From Pseudomonas brassicacearum (lineage in GTDB: Bacteria > Pseudomonadota > Gammaproteobacteria > Pseudomonadales > Pseudomonadaceae), in the NCBI RefSeq assembly GCF_003732265.1, contig NZ_MOBK01000006.1:434001-498000 (forward strand): DNA of 64,000 nt. The letters run 5' to 3'. The notes under the pieces are model-generated. The model made no database searches. It had not been told where the DNA came from and worked only from the letters and a program-made list of their open reading frames with translations. Positions 26,984 through 36,042 of this stretch are shown here, in pieces. Numbering within the stretch: position 1 is the first letter of the stretch; each line of letters starts with the position of its first letter. Position numbers and translations under genes: made by a program.

Positions 26984-27150
26984 CAAGAGATTCCTTGCTA
27001 CGTTTGAAAGTGAGGGGCGAGACGCGAAACCCTACTGGGCGGCGCAAAAACTGACAAGTCCGTTCTACCGGCAGTCGCCAATGCTTGGCCCGCAAGGGCC
27101 TTGGCACTAGACTGGCGGCCTTTTCACCACCTGATGTTGATGCTTGAGCC

Positions 27151-27600
27151 ATGGCCGCCAAAGTCGAACCGTTCTGGATACGCAAAACCCTCGATCAACT
27201 GGATCAAGTGGAATGGGAGTCGCTGTGCGACGGCTGTGGCCTGTGCTGCCTGCAAAAACTCGAAGATGAAGACGACAACAGCGTCTATTACACGCGTATC
27301 GCCTGCAAACTGCTCGACCTGAAAACCTGCCAGTGCACCGATTACCCCAACCGGCGAGACTTCGTCCCGGACTGCATCCAGCTCACGCCGGGCAAGGCCG
27401 ACGAGTTCAAATGGCTGCCACCGACCTGCGGCTATCGCCTGGTCAGCGAAGGCAAGGACCTGCCGCTCTGGCACCATCTGGTATGCGGTGATCGCGATGA
27501 GGTGCACCGCCAACGAATTTCACAATCCGGGCGCATGCTGGCCGAAGGCAGCGTGCCTGAAGATGACTGGGAAGATCACCTGATATTCCGCGCAGGTTAA
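27151..27600 (+). CDS. ycgN: YcgN family cysteine-cluster protein (UPF0260)
   Basis: A 149-residue protein with a cysteine-rich cluster: [16 protein letters not shown], then IACKLL, TCQC and PDC, a spacing suited to binding a metal or Fe-S centre. It agrees in layout with E. coli YcgN ([12 protein letters not shown]). Function unknown. The start ATG has only a weak ribosome site. Confidence 0.88.
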   Translation: MAAKVEPFWIRKTLDQLDQVEWESLCDGCGLCCLQKLEDEDDNSVYYTRIACKLLDLKTCQCTDYPNRRDFVPDCIQLTPGKADEFKWLPPTCGYRLVSEGKDLPLWHHLVCGDRDEVHRQRISQSGRMLAEGSVPEDDWEDHLIFRAG

Positions 27601-27620
27601 CTCTGGTGGGTGTTTTACCC

Positions 27621-27732
27621 TGTGGCGAGGGAGCTTGCTCCCGTTTGGGTGCGTAGCACCCACAAAACAGGTGATGATGACAAAAATCCAGGGCTGCCAT
27701 GCAGCCCAGCGCGAGCAAGCTCGCTCGCCACA
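27621..27732. repeat. REP-like repeat of a second family
   Basis: TGTGGCGAGGGAGCTTGCTCCCG and, inverted, GCGAGCAAGCTCGCTCGCCACA flank a spacer with two further hairpins (GGGTGCGTAGCACCC and GGGCTGCCATGCAGCCC). The core differs from the other REPs in the window. Its right end abuts the AAGGAG ribosome site of the next gene. Confidence 0.8.
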
Positions 27733-27742
27733 AGGAGTGTGT

Positions 27743-28972
27743 ATGGCTGTGGGATTGCGGCTGGCGTTGGCAGTGGGGCTACTGGCCCTGAGTTCCTCCG
27801 TGTGGGCGGCGAAGAAAGTCGATCTGGATTACCTCGTGCGCCTGTTGCCGCAAAGCGATCAGGCGGAAATACGCTTGACGCTGGCCCAGGGTTCGGCGGT
27901 GCGCAGCCTGGATTTTGACCTGGGCGATGGCAGCCATTACAGCGACTTCAAGGCCGACGGCCAATGGCAACTCACCCCGGGCAAAGCCGCGCGGGGTGTC
28001 TGGCATCCATCCGCCGACAAGGCCAGCCTGACCTACCGCGTGCGCATCAGCCACGGGCGCAAAAACGGCAATTTCGACACGCGCATGACGCCAACCTGGG
28101 CGCTGATGCGCGGTGACGACCTGGTGCCGCCCGCCAGACTCGATCAAGAGGACGGTATCGAACTGGTTTCACGCCTTGAATTCGAGTTGCCCAGTGGCTG
28201 GAAAAGTGTCGAAACCGCCTGGCCGCGAATCGGCAAGAACAAATTCCGCATCGACAATGTGTCCCGACTGTTCGATCGGCCCACCGGCTGGATGCTCGCC
28301 GGCCACCTCGGCAGCCGTCGCACGCGGCTGGGGGAAACCGAAGTCACCGTTGCTTCGCCTCAGGGCCAGGGCATGCGCCGCATGGACGTGCTGACCTTGT
28401 TGACCTTCGTCTGGCCACAAGTGCAGGCCGTGTTCCCGCGTCATCCGGGCAAATTGTTGATTGTCGGCGCCAATGACCCGATGTGGCGCGGCAGCCAGGG
28501 CGCGCACGAATCGATTTACCTGAATACGCGTCTGCCGCTGGTCAGCGAAAACGGTAGCAGCGCGCTGGTGCGTGAACTGGCGCAGGTGTTCGCACGGATC
28601 AACGACACACAGCGCAGCGAATGGATCAGCGAAGGGTTTGCCGAGTATTACGCCATCGAACTGGTGCGCCGAGCCGGCGGCATGAGCGATGAGCGGTATG
28701 AAAGCCTGCACGGCAAGCTGATCAAGGACAGCCAGAAGGTCACGACCTTACGCGGTGATCAGATCAGCCCGGCGCAGGTGTCGAAAGCAGTGGTGTTGCT
28801 ACAGGAGCTGGACCGCGAAATCCGCTTGAAGACGCGCAACAAGCGTTCGCTGGATGATGTGCTGCGCGGGGCGATGCCTCTGGAGAGTGTCGATACCAAG
28901 GCGTTTGTTCAGCTTGCCGAGAGCGTCATTGGCGAGCCTTCCAAAGTACTCGATAGCGAGTTGCTTCAGTAA
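27743..28972 (+). CDS. Secreted protein, M61 (glycyl aminopeptidase)-like with degenerate active site
   Basis: A 409-residue exported protein. Residues 1-22 form a signal peptide ending VWAAKK. The layout of a beta-rich N-terminal half followed by a helical part with ISEGFAEYYAIELVRR (about 295-310) resembles M61 peptidases, where the EGF-type glutamate is a zinc ligand. The HExxH motif expected before it is absent: the matching helix reads LVRELAQVFAR (275-285) without histidines. It is therefore probably not an active metallopeptidase. Start ATG at 27743 has AAGGAG. Stands alone. Confidence 0.6.
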   Translation: MAVGLRLALAVGLLALSSSVWAAKKVDLDYLVRLLPQSDQAEIRLTLAQGSAVRSLDFDLGDGSHYSDFKADGQWQLTPGKAARGVWHPSADKASLTYRVRISHGRKNGNFDTRMTPTWALMRGDDLVPPARLDQEDGIELVSRLEFELPSGWKSVETAWPRIGKNKFRIDNVSRLFDRPTGWMLAGHLGSRRTRLGETEVTVASPQGQGMRRMDVLTLLTFVWPQVQAVFPRHPGKLLIVGANDPMWRGSQGAHESIYLNTRLPLVSENGSSALVRELAQVFARINDTQRSEWISEGFAEYYAIELVRRAGGMSDERYESLHGKLIKDSQKVTTLRGDQISPAQVSKAVVLLQELDREIRLKTRNKRSLDDVLRGAMPLESVDTKAFVQLAESVIGEPSKVLDSELLQ

Positions 28973-28989
28973 CACCGCCTTCGTCGGAA

Positions 28990-29083
28990 CGCCGCCCGGA
29001 CCAAGCCCGCTCCTACATTCGACCCCATTCTTTTGAAGGGACTCGGTCGAATGTGGGAGCGGGCTTGCTCGCGAAGAGGCCCT
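28990..29083. repeat. REP pair with one degenerate half
   Basis: Left copy reads CCAAGCCCGCTCCTACATTCGA with substitutions; right copy GTGGGAGCGGGCTTGCTCGCGAA is intact. Inverted arrangement around TTTTGAAGGGACTCGGTCGAA. Confidence 0.8.
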
Positions 29084-29105
29084 AAGTCCCGCTACAACTC
29101 TCGGA

Positions 29106-29483
29106 TCAAACGCCAGTCTTCGGCGACTTCAACGAATCATTCCCCGTCACCGTAGCCGTGTTGGTCGCCGCCTCGGCATTCGCTTTCAACGTACGCAACT
29201 CTTCCCCGGCCCGCTCGATCTTCGCCCGTACGTTGTCCATGTCCTGGCGGCTCTTCTCGATCATGCTTTTGACCGAACTGTGCCCGGTAATCCCGCGGGC
29301 CAGTACCACACCGCCGATCGCCACTTGAATCAAGCCGAAAATCCCACCGCGACGCAGGCCCTTGCCCATCATCACCACGCCACCGGCCACGGAGCCGGCG
29401 CGCTCCCAACCGTAAACGTTGTGCTCGGAACGGCTCTGGAACGGGGTGGATTCAATACGTTCTACGCGTTTGAGTTCGCTCAT
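29106..29483 (-). CDS. Small membrane protein, DUF2892/YgaP-like, with coiled-coil tail
   Basis: A 125-residue protein. A soluble N-terminus leads to a glycine-rich hydrophobic region with two short membrane helices (AGSVAGGVVMMGKGL and GIFGLIQVAIGGVVL, about residues 30-65). These are followed by a charged helical tail (SMIEKSRQDMDNVRAKIERAGEEL). Membrane part resembles DUF2892. Function unknown. Confidence 0.65.
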   Translation of the reverse strand: MSELKRVERIESTPFQSRSEHNVYGWERAGSVAGGVVMMGKGLRRGGIFGLIQVAIGGVVLARGITGHSSVKSMIEKSRQDMDNVRAKIERAGEELRTLKANAEAATNTATVTGNDSLKSPKTGV

Positions 29484-29575
29484 GATCTTTCTCCTGGCAG
29501 GAAGGGCTGCTTCAATCGTGGATAGTTAAGCTGACTGCCAAGGCGGGCGGCTTGTTCCATCGAATGTGCGTCGAA

Positions 29576-30046
29576 TCAGCGAAATTTCGCCCCGGAACGG
29601 GTGTTGAGCCCTTTGGACATGCGGTCGTAAAGCACGACGTTGACGGTGGCCGCCAGGTTCATGCAACCGGTGGTCGGGATGTACACCACGTCTTCGCACC
29701 AGTCGCGAATCTCTTTATCCAGCGAGCCGTCTTCCGGGCCGAAGATGTAGAGGGCACGATCGGGATGGGTGTATTCCGGCAGGGAGCGCGCACCTTCGAC
29801 CAGTTCCACGGCCACCGGCACGCAGCCCAGCGGCAGGATTTTTTTCAGGTCGTCGATGCCGATCAGCGGGATGTCGTAGTGGACGCGCTTGGTGTCGGTG
29901 ACGAAATCGGCGGCGCGTTCATAACGCTTGCCGGTGTAGAACACGGACGCCACGCCATAGCAGCCGGCGGCGCGCATGACCGAACCGACGTTTTCCGGTG
30001 ATTTGGGGTTATACAAACCAATGCAGCTGTACCGTTTGTCTGCCAC
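29576..30046 (-). CDS. SpoU/TrmH-family RNA 2'-O-methyltransferase
   Basis: A 156-residue SPOUT methyltransferase lacking an extra RNA-binding domain. Motif 1 is NPKSPENVGSVMRAAG, motif 2 IFGPEDGSLD, and motif 3 IPTTGCMNLAATVNVVLYD. These form the knotted SAM site. The target nucleotide is unknown; it differs from TrmL in motif detail. Start ATG at 30046. Divergent REP pair upstream. Confidence 0.85.
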   Translation of the reverse strand: MADKRYSCIGLYNPKSPENVGSVMRAAGCYGVASVFYTGKRYERAADFVTDTKRVHYDIPLIGIDDLKKILPLGCVPVAVELVEGARSLPEYTHPDRALYIFGPEDGSLDKEIRDWCEDVVYIPTTGCMNLAATVNVVLYDRMSKGLNTRSGAKFR

Positions 30047-30133
30047 GAGCGGGGTGCCTTCGGGGAAAAAACGGCGATTATACGGGGATTGGGGGAGGGG
30101 TGTTCAGTTTGAGATTGGTGGTGCCTGGGCGAT

Positions 30134-30224
30134 CGCCTTCGCGAGCAAGCCCGCTCCCACATTCGACCGAGTTCCGTCATGAAAATACGGTTGAAGGTGG
30201 GAGCGGGCTTGCTCGCGAAGGGGC
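30134..30224. repeat. REP pair
   Basis: Inverted REP cores around CGACCGAGTTCCGTCATGAAAA. Located between the RNA methyltransferase start and the YajD stop. Confidence 0.9.
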
Positions 30225-30245
30225 CGGATCAGGCACTGAAAATCT

Positions 30246-30617
30246 TCAGTCTTCTTTTTTCATCAACCCAGCCAACGCCGCAAACGGGTTATGCGTCGCC
30301 TTGGCGATTTTCGGCGTGCTCAGCGAGCCTTCGTCGAAATACTGCTGATCGGTGTACCGCGAGTGTTCATTGTCGTGGCAGTACAGGCACAACAGTTCCC
30401 AGTTCGAGCCGTCTTGCGGGTTGTTGTCGTGGTTGTGGTCGCGGTGGTGCACGGTCAGTTCGCTCAGGCGCTTGCCGGAAAACTCACGGGCGCAGCGGCC
30501 GCACACGTGGGGGTACATCTTCAGGGCCTTGTCGCGGTAGCCCATTTCCTTGTCGCGCTGGTTGTCGGCGAGGATGCGGTCCAGCTTCGAAGTGTTGGTC
30601 GGGGTGGACGAACTCAT
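30246..30617 (-). CDS. yajD: YajD family HNH nuclease
   Basis: A 123-residue HNH-fold protein. Zinc cysteines are in CGRCAREF and CLYCHDNEH, and the catalytic HNH core is LTVHHRDHNHDNNP. Similar in length and motif to E. coli YajD. DNA or RNA substrate is not known. Stands alone between the REP pair and the methyltransferase gene. Confidence 0.88.
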   Translation of the reverse strand: MSSSTPTNTSKLDRILADNQRDKEMGYRDKALKMYPHVCGRCAREFSGKRLSELTVHHRDHNHDNNPQDGSNWELLCLYCHDNEHSRYTDQQYFDEGSLSTPKIAKATHNPFAALAGLMKKED

Positions 30618-30666
30618 GGGTTCACCTTTGCAAAAAGACTAATGACGGTTATGACGTGAGTTTAGC

Positions 30667-31353
30667 TCAGCCCTTGAGCTTCTCGGCAATCCAGATCGTG
30701 TGGCGCGTGCCCTTGTTGCCATGCGCGAAGACCTGGACTTCCTCGGCCTTGAAACCGGCCTTCTTCAATTTGTCGGAAAACTGCTTGTCGGCGCTGGCCG
30801 ACCACACTGCCAGCACGCCTTTTGGCCGCAGGGCCTTGGCGCAGGCGCTCAGGCCACCGGCGGAATAGAGCCAACTGTTGGCTCTTTGGGTCAGGCCTTC
30901 AGGGCCGTTGTCGACGTCGAGCATGATCGCGTCGAAGCCTTGGGGCTCGGCTTGCAACACCTTGGCCACGTCTTCCATGCGAATCACGGTGCGCGGGTCA
31001 AGCAGCGGGTTACCGGCTTTCTCGCCCAGCGGCCCGCGGTTCCATTCCACCACGCCCGGCACCAGCTCGGCGACCACCACTTCGGCGGTCTTGCCCAAAT
31101 GCTTGAGCGCCGAGGCGAGGGTGAAGCCCATGCCCAGGCCGCCGATCAGCACCCGCGAATTCGGCCGGCCGGCGACTTTGCGGCACGGAATCTCGGCCAA
31201 CGCATCTTCGGAGCCGTGCATGCGGGTGTTCATCAGTTGCCCGCCGTCGCCACCCTGGATCTTGATGACGAAATCCTCACCGTATTCGAACAGGCACAGG
31301 GCACCGCCGTTTTCAGGGATAGGGGCAGTGTCGAGCAGAACGAAACGTTTCAT
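30667..31353 (-). CDS. Spermidine synthase-like SAM-fold protein
   Basis: A 228-residue Rossmann-fold protein of the polyamine aminopropyltransferase/methyltransferase type. RVLIGGLGMGFTLASAL is the nucleotide-binding motif and FDAIMLDVDNGPEGLT the D-x-D region. It is shorter than spermidine synthase and lacks the N-terminal beta domain, so aminopropyl transfer is doubtful. ATG at 31353 was chosen; the longer frame is not conserved in style and overlaps the opposite promoter. Confidence 0.75.
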   Translation of the reverse strand: MKRFVLLDTAPIPENGGALCLFEYGEDFVIKIQGGDGGQLMNTRMHGSEDALAEIPCRKVAGRPNSRVLIGGLGMGFTLASALKHLGKTAEVVVAELVPGVVEWNRGPLGEKAGNPLLDPRTVIRMEDVAKVLQAEPQGFDAIMLDVDNGPEGLTQRANSWLYSAGGLSACAKALRPKGVLAVWSASADKQFSDKLKKAGFKAEEVQVFAHGNKGTRHTIWIAEKLKG

Positions 31354-31448
31354 GGGGCTCTCTTGAGAAGGATTGGCATAAACGGTGAGGGCAAACGGGC
31401 GCAGTTGGGAGTAGCCTGAAAGTGACAACAAGGCCAACGGAGCCATTG

Positions 31449-31739
31449 ATGAAGCGCACTATTCTAACGGCCATTGCTCTGGCCGCGCTCTCGATTACTG
31501 CAGTGCAGGCGCAAATGCTGCAACCCATCCCTGTCAGCCCCGCGCCTACGTCTGGGGCGCCCGGCACCGCGACCCCGACGCCGTATCCGCAAATCAGCGC
31601 GCCGTCCATGCCCAAAGTCGGGCCGGGCAGTGGTGGGCCGCCGCTGGTGCCGATTGAAATGCCCAGCCCGCCGACCAAGGACCAGCCCGTGCCGGGGATC
31701 GAGCCAAACCCGTCGAAAGCCAAATCGCCGGGCGGTTAA
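31449..31739 (+). CDS. Small proline-rich exported protein
   Basis: A 96-residue protein: a signal peptide (residues 1-22, cleavage after AVQA) followed by a proline-, glycine- and serine-rich tail without cysteines or predicted helices. Unknown function; probably periplasmic and unstructured. Its stop overlaps the convergent cyclic-nucleotide-binding gene by 4 nt (TTAA). The start ATG is 96 bp from the divergent SAM-fold gene. Confidence 0.65.
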   Translation: MKRTILTAIALAALSITAVQAQMLQPIPVSPAPTSGAPGTATPTPYPQISAPSMPKVGPGSGGPPLVPIEMPSPPTKDQPVPGIEPNPSKAKSPGG

Positions 31740-32209
31740 ACCTGCTGCGAAAGCAGTTGCCCGTCGGCCATGCGCAAGCGTTTGGAGAGGGAGACGGCAA
31801 GGGCGCGAATGATCTTGGCGGCGATTTTCGGCGCGTCATTGATCATCTTTTCCAGGGAGTCCTTGCCCAGGTTCAGCAGCTGACAGTTGCTCGCGGCCAC
31901 GCAACTGGCTGAGCGTCGTTCGCCATCCAGCACCGCCATCTCGCCGAACGAACGACCGCTGCGCAACGTGGCCATGGTCACCAGTTGCCCGTCACCGTTG
32001 GTTTTTTGCACCGCCACCTGGCCGGTGTGGATGATGCACATGAAGCTGCCGGCATCACCCTCGTGGAAAATTTCCTCGCCCTGGGCCACGGTGCTGATGC
32101 TGAAATAGCCCGAGGCCGCCGCGAAGTCGACGGGCAGCAATTGGTCGAACAGGCCGCAGTCCATCAGCCAATCGCGAATTTCGTTGTTCAGTAAGGTCGG
32201 TTCTGACAT
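31736..32209 (-). CDS. Cyclic nucleotide-binding domain protein
   Basis: A 157-residue protein consisting of one cNMP-binding domain with no DNA-binding helix. EGDAGSFMCIIHTGQVAV and FGEMAVLDGERRSASCVAA form the phosphate-binding cassette with its Gly, Glu and Arg. A C-terminal helix ends LSKRLR. It may be a regulatory subunit or cAMP/cGMP sensor acting through protein contacts. The start ATG at 32209 has a poor ribosome site; upstream frame is REP-derived. Confidence 0.75.
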   Translation of the reverse strand: MSEPTLLNNEIRDWLMDCGLFDQLLPVDFAAASGYFSISTVAQGEEIFHEGDAGSFMCIIHTGQVAVQKTNGDGQLVTMATLRSGRSFGEMAVLDGERRSASCVAASNCQLLNLGKDSLEKMINDAPKIAAKIIRALAVSLSKRLRMADGQLLSQQV

Positions 32210-32266
32210 GTCGTCACGGTCTTTTTCTTGTGTCTGATTCCGGTTTTCGGGATGTCCCCAATCCCT

Positions 32267-32356
32267 TGTGGGAGCGGGCTTGCTCGCGAAGGCGGTGTGA
32301 CAGTCGGTACAGATGGTGACTGACACGACGCCTTCGCGAGCAAGCCCGCTCCCACA
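32267..32356. repeat. REP pair
   Basis: Inverted REP cores with inner GTGTGACAGTC...GACTGACACGAC dyad, between the cNMP-binding gene and the oligopeptidase gene. Confidence 0.92.
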
Positions 32357-32419
32357 TTGAAATTGTGTTGTGCCGGGCCCGGGGTCTGGTCTTAAGACCG
32401 GCACACCGGGCCAAGTTCC

Positions 32420-34474
32420 TCAGGCAATGCCCAAAACCTTGAACAAAAATGCGTATTCGAGCGCTACGTCACGCAATCCCTGATATCGACCGCTCATCCC
32501 GCCATGCCCGGCACCCAGTTCGGTCTTGAGCAGCAGGGGGTTGCTGTCGGTTTTGGTCGCGCGCAATTTTGCCACCCACTTGGCCGCTTCCCAGTACTGC
32601 ACACGGCTGTCGTTGTAGCCGGCAATCACCAGGGTCGCCGGATAGGCTTGCGCGGTGACGTTTTCGTACGGGGCGTAGGCCTTGATCCGATCATAAACGT
32701 CCGGCTCCTCAGGATTGCCCCATTCGTCGTATTCCGTGACGGTCAGCGGCAGGTCCGGGTCGAGCATGGTGTTGAGCACGTCGACGAACGGCACTTCGGC
32801 AATCGCCGCACCGAACAATTCCGGGCGCTGATTGAGCACCGCGCCAATCAGCAAGCCACCGGCACTGCCGCCGCTGATCGCCAATTGCGGCGCGGTGGTG
32901 AAACGGTGGGTAATCAAATGTTCAGCACAGGCAATGAAGTCGCTGAAGGTGTTGTGTTTGTGTTCCTGCTTGCCGGCGCGATACCAGGCCTCGCCCAATT
33001 CACCGCCGCCGCGAACGTGTGCGATAGCGAAGGCCATGCCGCGATCCAGCAGGCTCAGGCGGGCGTGGGAGAACCACGGGTCGAGGCTTTCGCCATAAGC
33101 GCCGTAGCCGTACAGATACAACGGCACGGGTTGGCCCAGATGTTCGCGCTTGACCACCAGGCTGATCGGCACCTGTGTACCGTCCGGCGCGGTGGCCCAC
33201 AGGCGCTGGCTGACGTAGGCATCGGCGTCGAACGGGCCGAGCACCGGGGTTTCCTTGAGCACTTTCTGCTCGCCGTTGCTCAGTTCCAGCTGGCGGATTT
33301 GTGCCGGACGGTTCAGGGCTTCGTAGCGCAGGCGGATCCTGTCGCTGACGAACTCCAGGCTGTTCTGGACGTGCAGGCTGTAGGCCGCGTCCGGTAATTG
33401 CACGCGATAAGGCGCCAGGCCTTGTGGGTGAACTTCGATGATCGGCAAGCCGCCTTCACGCAGGCTCAGGGTCATGGCGCCGGTGTTCAGGCTCATGCCC
33501 TCGATCATCACGCTGTCGCTGTGGGGGATCAGGTTCTGCCAGTCGGCTTCGGTCGGCGCCACGCCGGTATCGACGGCGCTGTACAGGGCAAAGTTGATGC
33601 CGTCGCGATTGGTGCGAATGAACCAGGCCCATTGGCCGTCGAGGGCGCCGTGATCGACGTCGTACTCATGGTCCTCGACCCGTGGCGCCAGGCAGGTGAA
33701 GGCCTGATGTGGCACGGCGGCATCCAGTGCCCAGACCTCACTGGTGGTCTTGCTGCCCAGGGACAGCAGCAGTTGCAGTTCGGAGCTGGAGCGGTAGCAA
33801 TGCAGGAAAAAGCGTCCGTCCGGTTCATGGAACACTTCTTCGGCGGCTGTACCGTCGAGTCGATAGCGGAACAGTTTGTGCGGGCGATGGGTGTCGTCCA
33901 GTTCGCCGAAAAACAGGGTCAGGCTGTCATTGGCCCAGGTCATGCTGCCGTCACAGTCCTGGAACTCCAGTTCGCTGACGCGACCGTTGGAGAGTTCCTT
34001 CACGAACAGCGTGTAAATCTCATCGCCCGTGGAGTCGATACTGTAGGCCAGGCGCTGGTGGTCCGGGCTGATGCTGAATGCGCCCAGGGAAAAGAAACCA
34101 CCGTTGGCCAATTCGTTCGGGTCCAGCAGCAGTTGTTCCTGGCTTTCGTCGAGTTGCAGGCTGTCATCGACCGGGCGCGGGCAGCGGTAGTGCCGGGCGT
34201 ATTCATCACCGGCGGTGGTCCGCGTGTAATACAGGTACGGGCCCCAGGGGGAGGGCAGCGACAGGTCGGTTTCGAGAATCCGGCCCTTGATTTCTTCGAA
34301 CAGGGTTTCGCGCAGTCCGGCCTGATCGGCGGTCAACGCCTCTTGATAGCTGTTTTCAGCCTTGAGGTAGTCGAGCACCGCGTCGGTGTCGCGCTCCTGC
34401 AGCCAGGCATACGGGTCATCGCCGTCAGCCTTGTGGGCAATCGGAGCGGCGGAAACGTTGGCGGATAAGGGCAT
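32420..34474 (-). CDS. ptrB: Oligopeptidase B-like S9 prolyl oligopeptidase family peptidase
   Basis: A 684-residue serine peptidase. An N-terminal region and a beta-propeller (to about residue 410) are followed by the alpha/beta-hydrolase domain. The catalytic triad is visible: Ser537 in SGGSAGGLL, Asp622 in GYNDSRVQYW and His657 in GAGHGGMSGR. DPYAWLQERD near the start is typical of oligopeptidase B, which cuts after basic residues in short peptides, usually in the cytoplasm or periplasm. ATG at 34474; the longer frame is REP-derived. Confidence 0.9.
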   Translation of the reverse strand: MPLSANVSAAPIAHKADGDDPYAWLQERDTDAVLDYLKAENSYQEALTADQAGLRETLFEEIKGRILETDLSLPSPWGPYLYYTRTTAGDEYARHYRCPRPVDDSLQLDESQEQLLLDPNELANGGFFSLGAFSISPDHQRLAYSIDSTGDEIYTLFVKELSNGRVSELEFQDCDGSMTWANDSLTLFFGELDDTHRPHKLFRYRLDGTAAEEVFHEPDGRFFLHCYRSSSELQLLLSLGSKTTSEVWALDAAVPHQAFTCLAPRVEDHEYDVDHGALDGQWAWFIRTNRDGINFALYSAVDTGVAPTEADWQNLIPHSDSVMIEGMSLNTGAMTLSLREGGLPIIEVHPQGLAPYRVQLPDAAYSLHVQNSLEFVSDRIRLRYEALNRPAQIRQLELSNGEQKVLKETPVLGPFDADAYVSQRLWATAPDGTQVPISLVVKREHLGQPVPLYLYGYGAYGESLDPWFSHARLSLLDRGMAFAIAHVRGGGELGEAWYRAGKQEHKHNTFSDFIACAEHLITHRFTTAPQLAISGGSAGGLLIGAVLNQRPELFGAAIAEVPFVDVLNTMLDPDLPLTVTEYDEWGNPEEPDVYDRIKAYAPYENVTAQAYPATLVIAGYNDSRVQYWEAAKWVAKLRATKTDSNPLLLKTELGAGHGGMSGRYQGLRDVALEYAFLFKVLGIA

Positions 34475-34548
34475 GGATGGCTCTCGACAAAGTACGAAAT
34501 TGGGCGCCTGGCAGCAGGCATGCAAATCTGGAGGCCTCTGCAAATCCT

Positions 34549-34637
34549 GTGGGAGCGAGCCTGCTCGCGAAGAGGCCATCACCTTCAACATCAATGTTGA
34601 ATGACACACCGCTATCGCGAGCAGGCTCGCTCCCACA
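34549..34637. repeat. REP pair (GAGCCTGCTCGCGA variant)
   Basis: GTGGGAGCGAGCCTGCTCGCGA and its inverse TCGCGAGCAGGCTCGCTCCCAC around an inner CATCAATGTTGAATG region. It has CC/GG where the other copies have CT/AG. Confidence 0.88.
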
Positions 34638-34722
34638 GGTTCTGTATCTTGACCGACAGGTATTGGGGCAAGCCTGATGGGCGAAAAGTCGTTACTATAA
34701 GCGCCTCTTTGCCTGCCTTGCC

Positions 34723-35220
34723 ATGGACACCATGACCGAGAACGACTATCTGATCGCTTGGGGCTTCTACGCCTTTGCCGCTTTTGGCTGCCTGTTGGTG
34801 TGGATGCGCTTGACCCGCTGGATGTGGCGCTGGCTGCGCGAGCCGCTGCGGCTGCTGGTGGCGGTCTTGCTATTCAGCCCGACCATCATCGATCCAGTGA
34901 AAGATAAAGTTGCGCCGGCCATCGCCATCACGGCGCTCGACCTGTTGTTCAAGGTCGGCAACAACGCCTGGCGGGCGATTTCCGATCTGTTGATGTACGG
35001 CATGATCGCCTTCGGCCTTTATCTGGTCATGGTGGCGATCCGCTTCCCCATCGAGCGCGCTTCCAACGCTCGCAAGGAACAGGCAGCCGCCGCCAAGGCA
35101 GCGGCCAAAGCCGAAGACCCGGACGAAGATCTTCCTTTCGGCGGTGCCGGTGATGATCGCTACGGTCGCCCACCGGTGCCGAGCAATCCTCAGCGATTGC
35201 GCGTCGAGCCGCGTTTATAA
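34723..35220 (+). CDS. Hypothetical inner-membrane protein
   Basis: A 165-residue protein with about three hydrophobic helices (residues 9-27, 39-55 and 88-108), a short lumenal segment and a charged Ala/Lys-rich C-terminal tail (ARKEQAAAAKAAAKAEDPDED). I do not recognise a family. It starts at an ATG close to another in-frame ATG three codons on. It is followed 33 bp later by the amidotransferase gene in the same direction, so they may share a transcript. Confidence 0.7.
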   Translation: MDTMTENDYLIAWGFYAFAAFGCLLVWMRLTRWMWRWLREPLRLLVAVLLFSPTIIDPVKDKVAPAIAITALDLLFKVGNNAWRAISDLLMYGMIAFGLYLVMVAIRFPIERASNARKEQAAAAKAAAKAEDPDEDLPFGGAGDDRYGRPPVPSNPQRLRVEPRL

Positions 35221-35253
35221 CCTTGCCCCTGCCTTTTCATCGAGAATCCGAGC

Positions 35254-36030
35254 ATGTGTGAGTTATTGGGCATGAGCGCCAATGTGCCGACCGATATCGT
35301 GTTCAGCTTCACCGGGCTGATGCAGCGCGGCGGCCGTACCGGTCCGCACCGTGATGGCTGGGGGATCGCGTTCTATGAAGGTCGCGGCCTGCGTCTGTTT
35401 CAGGACCCGGCCGCCAGTTGCGAGTCTGAAGTCGCGAACCTGGTGCAGCGCTATCCGATCAAAAGTGAAGTGGTCATCGGGCACATCCGCCAGGCCAATG
35501 TCGGCAAGGTCTGCCTGTCCAATACCCACCCGTTCGTGCGCGAACTGTGGGGGCGCAACTGGTGTTTCGCCCATAACGGCCAGCTCGCGGACTTTCAACC
35601 GACCGCCAGCTTCTACCGCCCCGTCGGCGATACCGACAGCGAGGCGGCGTTCTGCGATTTGCTCAACCGCGTGCGCGCTGCCTTCCCGGAGCCGGTCGAG
35701 GTTGAAAAGCTGCTGCCAGACCTGGTGGCGGCCTGCGCCGAATACCGTAGCAAAGGCGTGTTCAACTGTCTGCTCAGCGACGGTGACTGGCTGTTCTGCT
35801 ATTGCTCGACCAAATTGGCCCAGATCACCCGCCGGGCGCCTTTCGGCCCGGCGCGCTTGAAGGATGTCGATGTGATCGTCGACTTCCAGGCCGAAACCAC
35901 GCCCAACGACGTGGTGACGGTGATTGCCACCGAACCCCTGACCGAAAACGAAACCTGGACCCGCTACGAACCGGGCCAATGGAGCCTCTGGCGACGCGGC
36001 GAATGCGTCAGCCAGGGCAAGACCGAATAA
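35254..36030 (+). CDS. Class II glutamine amidotransferase (YafJ family)
   Basis: A 258-residue Ntn-type amidotransferase. MCELLGMS leaves Cys2 as the N-terminal nucleophile. [12 protein letters not shown] and [12 protein letters not shown] are the glutamine-site motifs. No synthase partner domain is fused. The acceptor is unknown. It is followed 12 bp later by a DUF2937 gene, indicating an operon. Confidence 0.85.
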   Translation: MCELLGMSANVPTDIVFSFTGLMQRGGRTGPHRDGWGIAFYEGRGLRLFQDPAASCESEVANLVQRYPIKSEVVIGHIRQANVGKVCLSNTHPFVRELWGRNWCFAHNGQLADFQPTASFYRPVGDTDSEAAFCDLLNRVRAAFPEPVEVEKLLPDLVAACAEYRSKGVFNCLLSDGDWLFCYCSTKLAQITRRAPFGPARLKDVDVIVDFQAETTPNDVVTVIATEPLTENETWTRYEPGQWSLWRRGECVSQGKTE

Positions 36031-36042
36031 GGATCTCCCCCG

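Noticed and set aside
32504..34468. Two long + strand frames (297 and 356 codons)
   Set aside because: Antisense to oligopeptidase B, which has an intact catalytic triad.
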